DNA from: Polyodon spathula
Taxonomy: Eukaryota > Chordata > Actinopteri > Acipenseriformes > Polyodontidae
Direction of reading: 5' to 3'
DNA: 64,000 bases
NCBI RefSeq assembly: GCF_017654505.1
Contig: NC_054552.1
Location: forward strand, 31,546,097-31,610,096
How positions within the stretch are numbered: the stretch's first letter is position 1; each line of letters starts with the position of its first letter. The notes below the pieces were generated by a model. It was not told the origin of the DNA. It searched no databases and saw only the letters and a program-made list of their open reading frames with translations. The position numbers and the translations under genes are program-made. This document shows, piece after piece, positions 1 to 10,339 of this stretch.

Positions 1-676
1 ATCTATAGATGCAAATGTATGTGAATCCATATCCACCATACATATCTGCTGTCAGACATATTTTCAGTATTTGTCATTTTGATTGCATTAAAATAGTCAA
101 GTAACTTTTTTCTCGAACAACAGAAAAAAATCTACAAAGGATATATATATAATATAAGATATATATATATTATACAATAAGATATATATATATATCTATA
201 ATATAATATGGACCATGACCATATAAACATAAACACAATCAGTAAAGTCATTCAATTTACCAAAAATAAAAAGGTGACCGATATGATATCTTTAAAACTG
301 GCTATAATAACATACAATATTTGTATAAATTACCTGTATCTTGTATATATGCGTTAGAATGGTTAAGTGTGTATTTACGCTTATACATATAACATGATTT
401 AATATTATATGTTAACAAATATTGTAATAGTTACACATTTTGTGTGTGTTGTGGAGTGTTTGTGTCCCATTGTGCGTATTATTGTATACAAATATCAATT
501 TATGAATATATCCGAACAAAATATATATATATATATATGATATATACAGGGAGATATATATATATATAGATATATATTATATTATAAGGCATAATTTGTT
601 TTAATCCATTTTACCAATTGCGAGCATTTTAGAATTTGAAATTCAAATCAGTGAGGTCTGAAATTAACTACGAAAA

Positions 677-707
<31 letters not shown>

Positions 708-1087
708 CTGGTGACACATGTATCATTTGTAGCCCTTAAAAAAACTATTAGCGTTGAATATACTTTGAAATGCATATACATAAAAAACACAAAACAAAAT
801 AATTTTAAGCATTGGTTTTCTTTATTATAACTTTCCTCTATATTAAAGAAAGATAAATATCAGTTCCATAGTTCTCCACGTCATGCAGACTGCCGCATTC
901 AATTTGCAGGGGCTTCGCTGTCTTAGTGAAGACTGACCCCTAGCGGTAGAAAGTGAATTTTGCAATATTTCGCTTTCCTGGTTTAAAAATGCTCTTTAAG
1001 AGCATCGGTGAGTGGCTAATGCATTTGGAACGTGGAATGACAGCATTCACGCTTTTACTACTAAAGAAAATGATGTATATATAATTT

Positions 1088-1119
1088 TGTGTGTGGTGGT
1101 GTGTGTGTGTGTGTGTGTG

Positions 1120-1160
<41 letters not shown>

Positions 1161-1228
1161 GAATATATATGGCGGATATATATATATCATATATATAGAT
1201 ATATAGTATATATAATATATATTTATAT
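1088..1228. repeat. (TG)n/(TA)n compound microsatellite
   Basis: An alternating pyrimidine-purine tract: about 55 bases of TG steps followed by TA-rich sequence with interruptions. Such tracts can form Z-DNA or cruciforms. The interruptions indicate an old locus. Confidence 0.9.
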
Positions 1229-1453
1229 ATGATGCAACGCTACGAACATTTGGAAAGAAGTTTTACCCTACGTATTTATTTTATGTTATTTTGTTTCTGA
1301 ACATGTTATGTTATAATGAATATATCGTGGGATTTGTCAATGCTATGGGTAATTGATGTTAAGATCCCAATATTTTTGTGTAAAGGGGTTACAATTTCTG
1401 TTGAATGCAAATAACTAACGTTACAAAAAGTTTGTGTTTTTCAACCAGCCTAC

Positions 1454-1475
1454 ATTATTATTATTATTATTATTA

Positions 1476-1507
<32 letters not shown>

Positions 1508-1514
1508 ATTATTT
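1454..1514. repeat. (TTA)n microsatellite
   Basis: A trinucleotide ATT/TTA run of about 60 bases with a few single-base slips, followed by a poly(A) run at 1530-1549. Confidence 0.9.
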
Positions 1515-2011
1515 TGTTTAATTATTTTACAAAAAAAAAAAAAAAAAAAGTATTTCTTCCATTAATTGCGCAGCAGGCTTGAATCTTGCATTTCAACGTT
1601 TTGTTTTGTATTCAAGTAAAAATAATGAATATTTATTTGGGCCTACTGTTAACAAATACAAATTTAAGCCCTCTTCCATTGACTGAGAATTGTAAAGAGC
1701 TGCATTCAGAGTTACAGAGTTATTCTGTTCTGTATTGTTTCATTCCAAGGTTTCCTATGATCAACACATTTTTTTCCCCCCACAAATAATAAAATCCACG
1801 TCAATTAAAACCCCGCATAAGCTGCATTCATTAACAATCATTGTGAAATACCTGGCGCATATTTGAACACGTAAGAGACTCCAGAGCAATAGAGACCCTC
1901 ACCCGTGTTAATATGGTTCAATATAATAAAAGGATGAACCGATTCTTTATAGGCCTATCGGAAAAGGAATTCCACTAAAATGCCTATGTTTTTATTTACG
2001 GAATTATCGAT

Positions 2012-2044
<33 letters not shown>

Positions 2045-2670
2045 ATTTCAATTATTTCTTATTGATTTACAATGACGAAACACATTAACTCGGCTTGTCT
2101 TGTAAATACAAAAGGTCTGTATTTCGATAGAAACATCATAATTTTCCTTGGGGTTATGTTTTGTGCCGCATAGTTCAATAGCTGCTCTTTAATGAAAATG
2201 GTCTATTATAGTGCATGTTTGTAACCCTATAGAGTATAGCGAGCTATGCCATTATAATAATGTCACTCGATATAGTATGGTCGACCTGTATACGCTTGTT
2301 GAAAAGTGATTTAGATATTAATGTGGTACTTGTCTCTTACAAGCTCGGAGATGGCTATACTGCTCGTTGTAAAATTCGGGAAAGGATCAAACCGCTATTC
2401 AAAGGGAGCCCATCTCCACCCAGCGGATGTATGACGGCAGGTAACCCAGTGCAGTTGCTGATGATCTGTATTCACGTTATTGTTAGAAAGGATGAGAAAT
2501 AGAGTCACAACTGTGGTATATAGACGCTATTTAGACCATAGCCTCGGCCTAAATAACATACACACACACACTACATGCATAATCATTAGACGTTAAGCAT
2601 TAAGATTTGTTTCATTCTTGTGCATTTGGTTTTACAGTAGACGGTTTTGCCCATTCTGTAAACTGCCCCC

Positions 2671-2673
<3 letters not shown>

Positions 2674-2738
<65 letters not shown>
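2674..2738. repeat. (TC)n microsatellite
   Basis: An uninterrupted dinucleotide TC/CT run of about 65 bases. It is a homopyrimidine tract with the potential to form a triplex. Confidence 0.95.
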
Positions 2739-2740
<2 letters not shown>

Positions 2741-3288
2741 AAAACCAGCCCTGTGATTATGCAGTGGTTAATTTGTGCGAATGAAGGATGGGCGCTGGCT
2801 CTCATAGCACTTACCCAAGCAGGCCTTCCTTCGCTGCTGTTGTTATCAATGAAATGATCAATGCTTGCTATAGCGTCTGTACTTATTTCTTATTCTTAAT
2901 CGTGGTCGATCAATGTCACTGTATTTGTGAAGTGATAATGAAAAAAAAAACTGTGTCTGGCTTTGTAAAAATCATATTCTGCTATTTCGCACCGCAGTTG
3001 GTTAATTGGTGATGCTATACATTGCAACGTTTTTTTTCTTCATAATTTCATATTAATAAGCTTCAAATCTAAAATGAAGATTTGGAGTAAATGCGCATTA
3101 ATTACTCCCATTCAATGCATTCATTACAGACATATCGGGTGACAGAACCATAGGTATTCAAATCAGCAAAATACGTCACTGTCAACATGTGGTCATTAGA
3201 ATGCCGAGGTCAACGGGTAGTGACGTGTCTTCTGGTTTATCAGAAGTAATGACAGGGCAGTGCAATAATGCCAAGTGTTTTTCCAATC

Positions 3289-3290
<2 letters not shown>

Positions 3291-3355
<65 letters not shown>
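3291..3355. repeat. (TAA)n microsatellite
   Basis: A pure TAA/ATA trinucleotide run of about 21 units. Confidence 0.95.
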
Positions 3356-4083
3356 GCACAAAAGCAAGCATTGTTTTGTTTGTGAGGGTCTTATAAATTG
3401 TAATTCTGTTTCTTCAACACAATCAACAGACTCGACAGCTGCTCTGGCTGGCTTCCTTCATACTGATATGAGCGCAGCTGAATGAAGGCTGCTTTGCATT
3501 ATCGTGTGCTGCTTTATTCCACAAACCTTTATCTGGTATATGCTGATCATTGGTTAATGATGTTTTGCAGCGATTGAATTATCTTATTTAAAATACACGT
3601 TCTGTTACTTTGTTAAATAATACGGACGATTTAAAAATCAGAAGTTATTCTAGCGAGAGAAACAATAGTATATGTAGGAAATAATGCACATTATTAGGTT
3701 GACATTTTATATGGCTCCATCCCTGCCTTTATGATGAGCATGCATTGCAAATAAAAATCTGTAAAGTGAACACACGCAGAACTGAATGATTTGTAGCCAT
3801 TGGAATAGGGCATGATCAATAATCATCACTGTAAAAAACCCGTCAGGCAAAAACAGGTCAGATGCAATAGACAATAGGGGTATTACAAGCTGTGGTTTAC
3901 CACAAACGGCACTAGCCTGCTTTTGCCGCTCTGATGTGTTAATTACAATAATATCATTGCTGCTCCTTACTGACTGAACCAAACTCCATGCCCGTTTCAG
4001 TGGGGTCAATAAAGAATTAATTGTTGTATTTAAATATTAACCATTTAAGATTTCGTTTAAATATAATTAATGCGATTTAATTA

Positions 4084-4095
4084 TATATCTATTAT

Positions 4096-4150
<55 letters not shown>

Positions 4151-4151
4151 C
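4084..4151. repeat. (TA)n microsatellite
   Basis: A near-pure alternating TA run of about 65 bases. It is self-complementary and therefore able to extrude a cruciform. Confidence 0.9.
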
Positions 4152-4460
4152 TGAAAAATTTCATAAGCTATTTCTTGTAAAAATAACATTTTTGATCGTA
4201 TGTCAACAACTCTATTTAAACTGCAGCGACCACACGAAACGAATGACTATATCACTGTCAGATTAAATATTACATTTTGAAATGTCACTAATCAAAGACT
4301 TCAAATTAATGAATGCGGACGTATAGACCAGGCCATGTAAACTTCATTTCCGTTATCATAAGGTTCTTACAAATAAGGGATAACTCGTCTAGAACTCGTT
4401 TAAACAAACGAAATATTAAACCAGACAAACTGACTAATCATATATGTATGTGAAATCGAT

Positions 4461-4462
4461 TT

Positions 4463-4527
<65 letters not shown>

Positions 4528-4568
4528 CATATATCTATATATATATATATATTATATATATTATATAT

Positions 4569-4598
<30 letters not shown>
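4461..4598. repeat. (TA)n(TG)n(TA)n compound microsatellite
   Basis: TA steps, then about 40 bases of pure TG, then a long interrupted TA tract. Confidence 0.9.
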
Positions 4599-4599
<1 letters not shown>

Positions 4600-5295
4600 A
4601 CCAATACATGTATAATAACAGATACATATATTTACTTAAACGAAATTTACAAAGAAACTCAAATCAAAGACATAGCAGATAATAAAGCATATGACTGTTT
4701 TTAAATTGCACGGTTATGCAGCAAACGCACAGCTATCATTATGTTTAAATAAAGGGATATATCTTCTAAGGCCAGTTTATTTAACCTTCTCCCGAAGACC
4801 CCCGTTTGGTTTAAGATAAATTCAGATATTGCACTAACTCTCCAAAAACACCCGGTGCTAAGCTCCCGTATTTGAGGGGAGGGGTCGGGCGTGGTTGAAA
4901 GACGTTTTAAGCAGCACTGAACGCTGGAATAACGTAATAATAGTTGCTTCTGGTGGTGAGAAAGGGATAGTACCAATCAAGATATGGAGCAAAACGCAAC
5001 AATACTTTGTTTTATTGTGCATAGGCGACACCTGGTGGCTGTTTCTCATTAACTCCGTAAACTGAGCCCTCTGCTCGCGTTGGTCAAGGCCGCTGTGATT
5101 TTAAAAATACAAACCCCTCGACTAAGATAAATACCCTGGAATTAGACCTGCCGATATTACATAGCCAGCTATCTGGAGTAAAGAAACCTCTTATTGAGGG
5201 AGACACAAGCGCTGAGATTTGCCTGCTGATGGAAGAAGTTTGTTTCCTGAGATTATACAGAGAGAATGTTGCAAACCCCACCTTTCTTCATACAG

Positions 5296-5445
5296 GCATT
5301 GATATTGATATGGCAGAGGAATGCTGGGGATTGGCCAGGCTTCACTCCTGCCAGTCTCTCTCACAGGCAGCCTGTCTGGAGGATTCAGCGTCCGGGATCG
5401 AGCCCTATCTCAGAGCAGGGACCCAGGCAACTGCAACAGGCTGGA
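5296..5445 (+). ncRNA. Candidate exon A of an unrecognised plus-strand transcript
   Basis: The segment is bounded by a pyrimidine-rich 3' splice site (CTTTCTTCATACAG) and a consensus donor (GGA followed by GTAAGT). It is 150 bp long and open in two frames. The frame starting GCA TTG joins in phase to candidate exons at 6454-6517 and 6707-6763. The conceptual product resembles no family I know. It may be a lncRNA exon, a lineage-specific coding exon, or chance. Confidence 0.35.
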
Positions 5446-6453
5446 GTAAGTAGTGGTTATCCTGTAAAAGGAGGACTGGAGCATTACAAGAAGTGTGTCA
5501 CTGTGACTTGATATGAACTGACTGTGCAAGGCAGAGCACGGTAACAGTGAAACTACTGCCGCTCCTTCAGGAGTTTTAACTGACTGTCTAACGATTGAGA
5601 CATGGTTCACTGTATTGATAACACAGTAACACATCAGTGGAAGAACATGTATATATTCTCTCTGTATATGTGTGTGTATACCTGTCTGCCTGCACTAGGC
5701 TGTTTTCAGAGTGGAGGTTGCTCCCCATCTCTAACAGTACTGCAAGATTTACACTGAATGCAGAGTACACCCAGCAGCACCACTGTACTCTCTATTAAAC
5801 TAGGGCTGCTCAGTCTGGAAAATAGAAGGCTGGGTCATTTGTCTGTGTTTAGTTTATAAGGTGTACACTGCAGATGCTCTTGATTACCTAACATCGATGC
5901 TAGAGACATGTAACTCTACCTGTGCACTAAGATCAAATGATACGCATTCTTTAAAAATCCCCACATTGAGATCGAATGCATTTGTATATCAAGGGTTGCG
6001 AATCCTGTAAATACTGGCTATGACCAGGACCATGCACACTCTGTATTACTGCTGTTATCATAGTTTAAAATGTTTGCGTCCTGTTTGAGTGATTTGTCTC
6101 TCTTGTCTCTTATAATGTTATTTCTTGCCACCTTCTCCTGCCAGGAACCCCTTGTAAACAAGATGTATTCTATCCTGGTTAAATAAATACACCTGAAATT
6201 TAGAAATTTTGGGGGATGAACCCAGCTAATCTGGCTCCTTCAGTCCACAACAACACTGTAATAGCATGATCAAGTGACACATCTCAATGCTGTCCAGGGC
6301 AGCCATTAAGAACCCCCCTGGACATGGGTGAATTAATCCTGCCATCCCTTTAAAGAGCGCTGTCTATAATGGTTTCCATTGTTAGTGAAATTGTACAAGA
6401 CCACTATCCTGCATGTTAGGCTTATTAAGCTGTCATCTCTTCTTACTCTCCAG

Positions 6454-6517
6454 CTAGGAATGCTTCAATCATCCGTCAGACACAAGAAGCCAGCTCTTAA
6501 CAGCCACTGCAAAACAG
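6454..6517 (+). ncRNA. Candidate exon B of an unrecognised plus-strand transcript
   Basis: It follows a good acceptor (TTCTTACTCTCCAG) and ends at ACAG before GTAAAT. Read with phase-0 entry it is open (starts LGMLQSSVRHKK) and ends in phase 1, matching the phase needed by the next candidate exon. Read in the other frame left open by exon A it stops after 15 codons at a TAA. Confidence 0.35.
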
Positions 6518-6706
6518 GTAAATACCCCTCGCTGTGCCTCTACTGACTGAGAGACCGGGGTTACCGCACTCCAGCACTCTTCACCTGCACAGCGGCAGAG
6601 CAACGCATGACAAAACAGGGACCCAAATTGAGCTTCTTGATTTGAAAATGCACTTTTTGGGGCTGGAATAATTTCTTTAACATTATTTCTTTCCCCTTTC
6701 TTCCAG

Positions 6707-6763
6707 AAAAATGTGGAGATTTGGAACTGGACCTGCTTGGGAAAGCAGACAGATGGAGTTCAA
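6707..6763 (+). ncRNA. Candidate exon C of an unrecognised plus-strand transcript
   Basis: This 57-bp stretch lies between a strong acceptor (CCCCTTTCTTCCAG) and a strong donor (TTCAA then GTGAGT). In phase with candidate exon B it reads KCGDLELDLLGKADRWSS, which is protein-like in composition. No family is recognised. The 500-base gap beginning at 7293 may hide the continuation. Confidence 0.35.
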
Positions 6764-7292
6764 GTGAGTGCATCCATTGTGCAGCCAGTGGCATGAATAC
6801 AGTGCATGCAAGACAGTGAGAATAATAGGTGAACTATGTTTAGCACAGTCTCCACTGAGTGTGACCCCCACCCCCCCCAGCTCACCGGGGAGAAGCATCA
6901 TCCACACTCACATTATTCAAATCCCCTATCATTATGGTCAATAGAGAGTAAAGTGTCCCTCATTTAGGTCAATAATTGCTTGTACTTAAAGTCAATGAGG
7001 CCGTCATTACCTGACTGCATGTGAGTATGCATGTGAGTGGCTTCCAGAAGTTAGCACTGCCAGATATTGTTCCAGGCCACCAATGCAAAGCAGTGACAGT
7101 CCACAACAACACTACAAAGCATTCCTTTGTTCCAATTCTACATTAACAAGTAAAGGTCCATGTAACAGTTATCTCTCAATGTATATGTGCCTCCCCTCCC
7201 GCTCGCTCCTGTATGCAACACGTTTCCTTGTTATCTGGGTCAGAGACCCTGGAGAAAGCGGGCTGGGTGAGTTGGAGGTGAAGTGGGTTGGT

Positions 7293-7792
7293 NNNNNNNN
7301 NNNNNNNNNNNNNNNNNNNNNNNNNNNNNNNNNNNNNNNNNNNNNNNNNNNNNNNNNNNNNNNNNNNNNNNNNNNNNNNNNNNNNNNNNNNNNNNNNNNN
7401 NNNNNNNNNNNNNNNNNNNNNNNNNNNNNNNNNNNNNNNNNNNNNNNNNNNNNNNNNNNNNNNNNNNNNNNNNNNNNNNNNNNNNNNNNNNNNNNNNNNN
7501 NNNNNNNNNNNNNNNNNNNNNNNNNNNNNNNNNNNNNNNNNNNNNNNNNNNNNNNNNNNNNNNNNNNNNNNNNNNNNNNNNNNNNNNNNNNNNNNNNNNN
7601 NNNNNNNNNNNNNNNNNNNNNNNNNNNNNNNNNNNNNNNNNNNNNNNNNNNNNNNNNNNNNNNNNNNNNNNNNNNNNNNNNNNNNNNNNNNNNNNNNNNN
7701 NNNNNNNNNNNNNNNNNNNNNNNNNNNNNNNNNNNNNNNNNNNNNNNNNNNNNNNNNNNNNNNNNNNNNNNNNNNNNNNNNNNNNNNNNNNN
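7293..7792. other. Assembly gap (500 N)
   Basis: Exactly 500 consecutive N, a conventional placeholder of unknown true length. Open frames consisting of X through this interval are artefacts. Confidence 0.99.
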
Positions 7793-7866
7793 TAGACCTC
7801 TTCAAAGACAAGATCTTAAATCCTAAATGAAATCAATAAGCATGACCGACCCTCACCGGGGCTCAC

Positions 7867-7950
7867 CTCCCTGTCTTTGATACCCTTCAGGCACTGCAGC
7901 AGCCCGTCCAGCTTCTCCCCTCCTGCCAGCAACACAATTTTCTCCTCCAT
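7867..7950 (-). CDS. First coding exon of an unrecognised minus-strand gene (partial)
   Basis: On the minus strand an ATG at 7950 with good context (purine at -3, G at +4) opens 28 codons starting MEEKIVLLAGGEKLDGLLQC and ending IKDRE. They run exactly to a strong donor (GGGAG then GTGAGC), in phase 0. Composition and phase look like a genuine initiator exon of a cytosolic protein; I do not recognise the family. Downstream exons should lie at lower coordinates, partly in the assembly gap at 7293-7792, and none was found with confidence. The gene is divergent from DENND4A, with about 2 kb between them that hold a tRNA gene and a CTCF-like site. In mammals RAB11A sits upstream of DENND4A, but this exon is not RAB11A. 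Confidence 0.5.
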
Positions 7951-8750
7951 CTCTGCTCACACACCAGCTCCACCTGGAACCAGCAGCGGGTAGCAGGCAG
8001 TCCCATGCAATCGCAATGTTATTATTACAGATGCTGCAGCGAGTAGAATATTCCTCCCATCTGTCGCCACTACAGACAGCTATACAGGAGGTGCTGGTGG
8101 TACGGTTAATTATGCACCTTCGCCTTCGTATATTATTCTGTTTCAGGCTGAAACAGTTTTTTCCCTTCCCTTGTCGGATGTACAGTACTGTGATGTTCTT
8201 ACACTGTCATGCAGCACGGACGTGAATAGCATTAGTTGGTTTAGTTCAGGGCAGTACAGTACACGTGTTTATTTAGCCTGTTGTTTTACATAAAGCTTCC
8301 TCACATATCTTGCTGCTTTATGATCTGCTATACGTGAAATAAGAAGGCCTTGCAAGTGTCAGCACGATGCATCTCATACAGGTTCGCTTTTTCTTTCAAT
8401 ACAGACGACAGCAGCCTGTAAACGTACCAGCTACGTTAAAAGAAATGTGCATTCATACAATTGTTACATTTTTTATTGTAATGTAAGCAGTTTCGGCCCA
8501 TTATAAACGTTGAAAATGAAAACAAATAATAAGTGATGAATGCGTGTGACAATCACTGAATAAGGTAGGATTACAATTGCGCAACGCGTATGGCTCCTGA
8601 CACAGCTCATGGTGTACTCTGCTTTACTCGCTGCCTTTAGTCACCGTACAGACTAAATTATTCGGCGTTTTAGATTTAAAAGTAAAGTACACTTAACTGA
8701 ATAATATATCTGCGACGGTGTTAAAAGTACGTGTAACTTTCAGTAGCAAC

Positions 8751-8764
8751 GTTACTATGGCAAC
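8751..8764 (-). promoter_or_regulatory. RFX X-box-like motif
   Basis: The 14 bases GTTACTATGGCAAC (GTTGCCATAGTAAC on the minus strand) form the imperfect palindrome of two half-sites separated by two bases that RFX factors bind upstream of ciliary genes. It lies about 800 bp upstream of the minus-strand start codon at 7950, so it could mark that gene's promoter. An AP-1-like TGAGTCA and a CCAAT box occur at about 8939-8980. Single motifs occur by chance, so this is suggestive only. Confidence 0.35.
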
Positions 8765-9230
8765 ATCAATTATGAAATCATAAACTGACTTACCTTTATT
8801 TTTTATAAATACACAGTATAATTTGATTTTTTTTCTTCTGTAGTAGTAGGATAAAATTTATATTTAATCGACTTGTTCCGTCAAACAGCCTTCAGAACAA
8901 ATCTCCCGCTTGAAATGCGGAGCTGACGCCAAACCTTTGAGTCAGAACAGACACGCCCAATATCGAAATCAACCAATCACATCTGATCATTTAAACTTTT
9001 TTTTTTTTTTTTTTTTTTATCTTTCTCTCTTCTACTCTGCTCGCCCCCGGCAAGAATACAGTATTTTTGCTTATCAATCCCTCCTCCTGCTAAAACGGAA
9101 AACAAATATTATTTAAAACCTTACGCACATGTATAGATTATATACAGTATAATTGAAATGTATTATTCCATAACCCGATTATACATTTCATATTTCGTAC
9201 ATTTGTAGGAGTTGAAGTTGGCATATCAGC

Positions 9231-9302
9231 GGTTCCATGGTGTAATGGTTAGCACTCTGGACTCTGAATCCAGCGATCCGAGTTCAAATCTCGGTGGAAC
9301 CT
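9231..9302 (+). tRNA. tRNA-Gln (anticodon CTG)
   Basis: A complete 72-base cloverleaf can be folded by eye. The acceptor stem GGTTCCA pairs with TGGAACC, with discriminator T. The D arm is TGGTGTAATGGTTAGCA. The anticodon stem CTGGA/TCCAG encloses the loop CTCTGAA, giving anticodon CTG for codon CAG. The T stem CCGAG/CTCGG encloses TTCAAAT. The internal A and B boxes match polymerase III promoters, and a TTTT terminator follows at 9307-9310. There is no intron and no encoded CCA, as expected for a nuclear eukaryotic gene. It stands alone between two divergent polymerase II genes. Confidence 0.97.
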
Positions 9303-10079
9303 GATGTTTTGCTACTACTCTTCTTCACACGATCGTAGTTCTTTAATATTATTAATCAATAATGCACATTCCGAGTTCTCCCTCAAGGTAGAGTAGAAAT
9401 CATGCAAACGAGAAAATAAGATATTTCTAAAACCTATATTGTTCTGCTTTGACACATACTATTTTAAAATTGTCTGCCATTGGAGGTTGTACTTCATAAC
9501 TACGTTGCATATCGGATTTATTTGCACAGCTGGTCTGGTTGTAAGAACAGGACAGGACTTGTACTGGCTGAACTCACTGCACACTCACCAATATGTTACT
9601 TATTCAATTTCCACTAGGTGGCACTCTCACACCTTTCTACAGGTGACGTCATTATAACATGTGCAATAGCCGAACAACAGGGCAAAACAGTGATAGATGG
9701 GGTTAAATAAATAAATTGAATTTGTTAACTGATATTTGTTTATTGATTCGTGTATTGGTTGGGGGAGAGACTGTTGTTAATAGTGATTAAATAGACAATG
9801 GAGTGCTGCATAACTTTTATCCTTTTAGAAAACTTAAAAAAAAAAAAAAAAACTAAACATTTTATTACGTAGTGTATTACAGTACGAGAGAAAAAACCCT
9901 TTCTGAAAGTGTTTGCATTTACGGACTAATCCAGAAATCCGTCTTTTATATTTTGTTTATACGGTAGGGTGAAGAACAGCGTTTGGGAAGGTTTGGTGGT
10001 GGTCTGTTTCTGCTTGCACCCTGTTTTATAGTTCCTCCAGACACCTTGAATTAATAACATTGTTTCAGCTCCCCTTGAG
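9303..10079. other. Spacer between tRNA-Gln and the DENND4A promoter
   Basis: No gene is visible. It contains the polymerase III terminator just after the tRNA, a perfect CTCF-type core at 9611-9624 and a poly(A) run near 9836-9852. Confidence 0.6.
9611..9624 (+). promoter_or_regulatory. CTCF-type core motif
   Basis: CCACTAGGTGGCAC fits the degenerate CTCF core CCASYAGRKGGCRS at all 14 positions. It lies between the tRNA-Gln gene and the DENND4A CpG island, a plausible boundary position. Occupancy is not shown by sequence. Confidence 0.55.
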
Positions 10080-10179
10080 CCCTCGTTTGGAATGGGAGCT
10101 CTCCTCGGCGGGGTTAGGGTTAGCTAGGACCCCGCGGAATCCAGGGCGCTTCGGACAAGCTGTCAGCTCCCGTCACAGG

Positions 10180-10339
10180 ACGCGGGGCGCCTCAGATCTC
10201 CCATCACAACCAAAATGGCGACGAGAGGAGGGGGCTCCGTGTTGGGGAACTGGAGCTAATGCACCGAGTGATGCTGGTCTCTCTTCTCGGTCCAGGCTTG
10301 CACACTCCGAGAAGGAACACACCCCAGGCTCTCGGTATT
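10180..10339 (+). other. DENND4A: DENND4A non-coding exon 1 (5' end approximate)
   Basis: A strong donor (GGTATT then GTAAGT) at 10339/10340 inside the CpG island is the best candidate for the end of a non-coding first exon, spliced to the acceptor at 19680-19681. The start is only estimated. If transcribed, it carries a short upstream ORF at 10215-10259 with ATG in excellent context (ACCAAAATGG). Confidence 0.5.
10215..10259 (+). CDS. Possible 14-codon upstream ORF in DENND4A exon 1
   Basis: ATG at 10215 in near-ideal initiation context opens MATRGGGSVLGNWS and stops at TAA 10257-10259. The ATG is also the ATG inside the YY1-type element, so it may function only as DNA. If the transcription start lies upstream, it would be the first AUG scanned on the DENND4A mRNA. 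Confidence 0.3.
   Translation: MATRGGGSVLGNWS

Larger units (their letters stand above)
1..5295. other. AT-rich intergenic DNA without a recognisable gene
   Basis: No exon-like coding segment was found here. The stretch is dominated by simple repeats: alternating TA/TG tracts near 510-570, 1088-1228, 4084-4151 and 4461-4598, poly(A) near 675-691, 1530-1549 and 2014-2041, (TTA)n at 1454-1514, (TC)n at 2674-2738 and (TAA)n at 3291-3355. The short open frames in it either run through these repeats or have no splice or coding support. Confidence 0.7.

Noticed and set aside
4482..4682. 66-codon ORF through the TG/TA tract
   Set aside because: Microsatellite translation.
7083..7830. Open frames spanning 7083-7830 on either strand
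   Set aside because: They consist mostly of unknown bases in the 500-N gap.
10118..10133. Interstitial telomere repeat
   Set aside because: Only two TTAGGG units; too short to mean anything.
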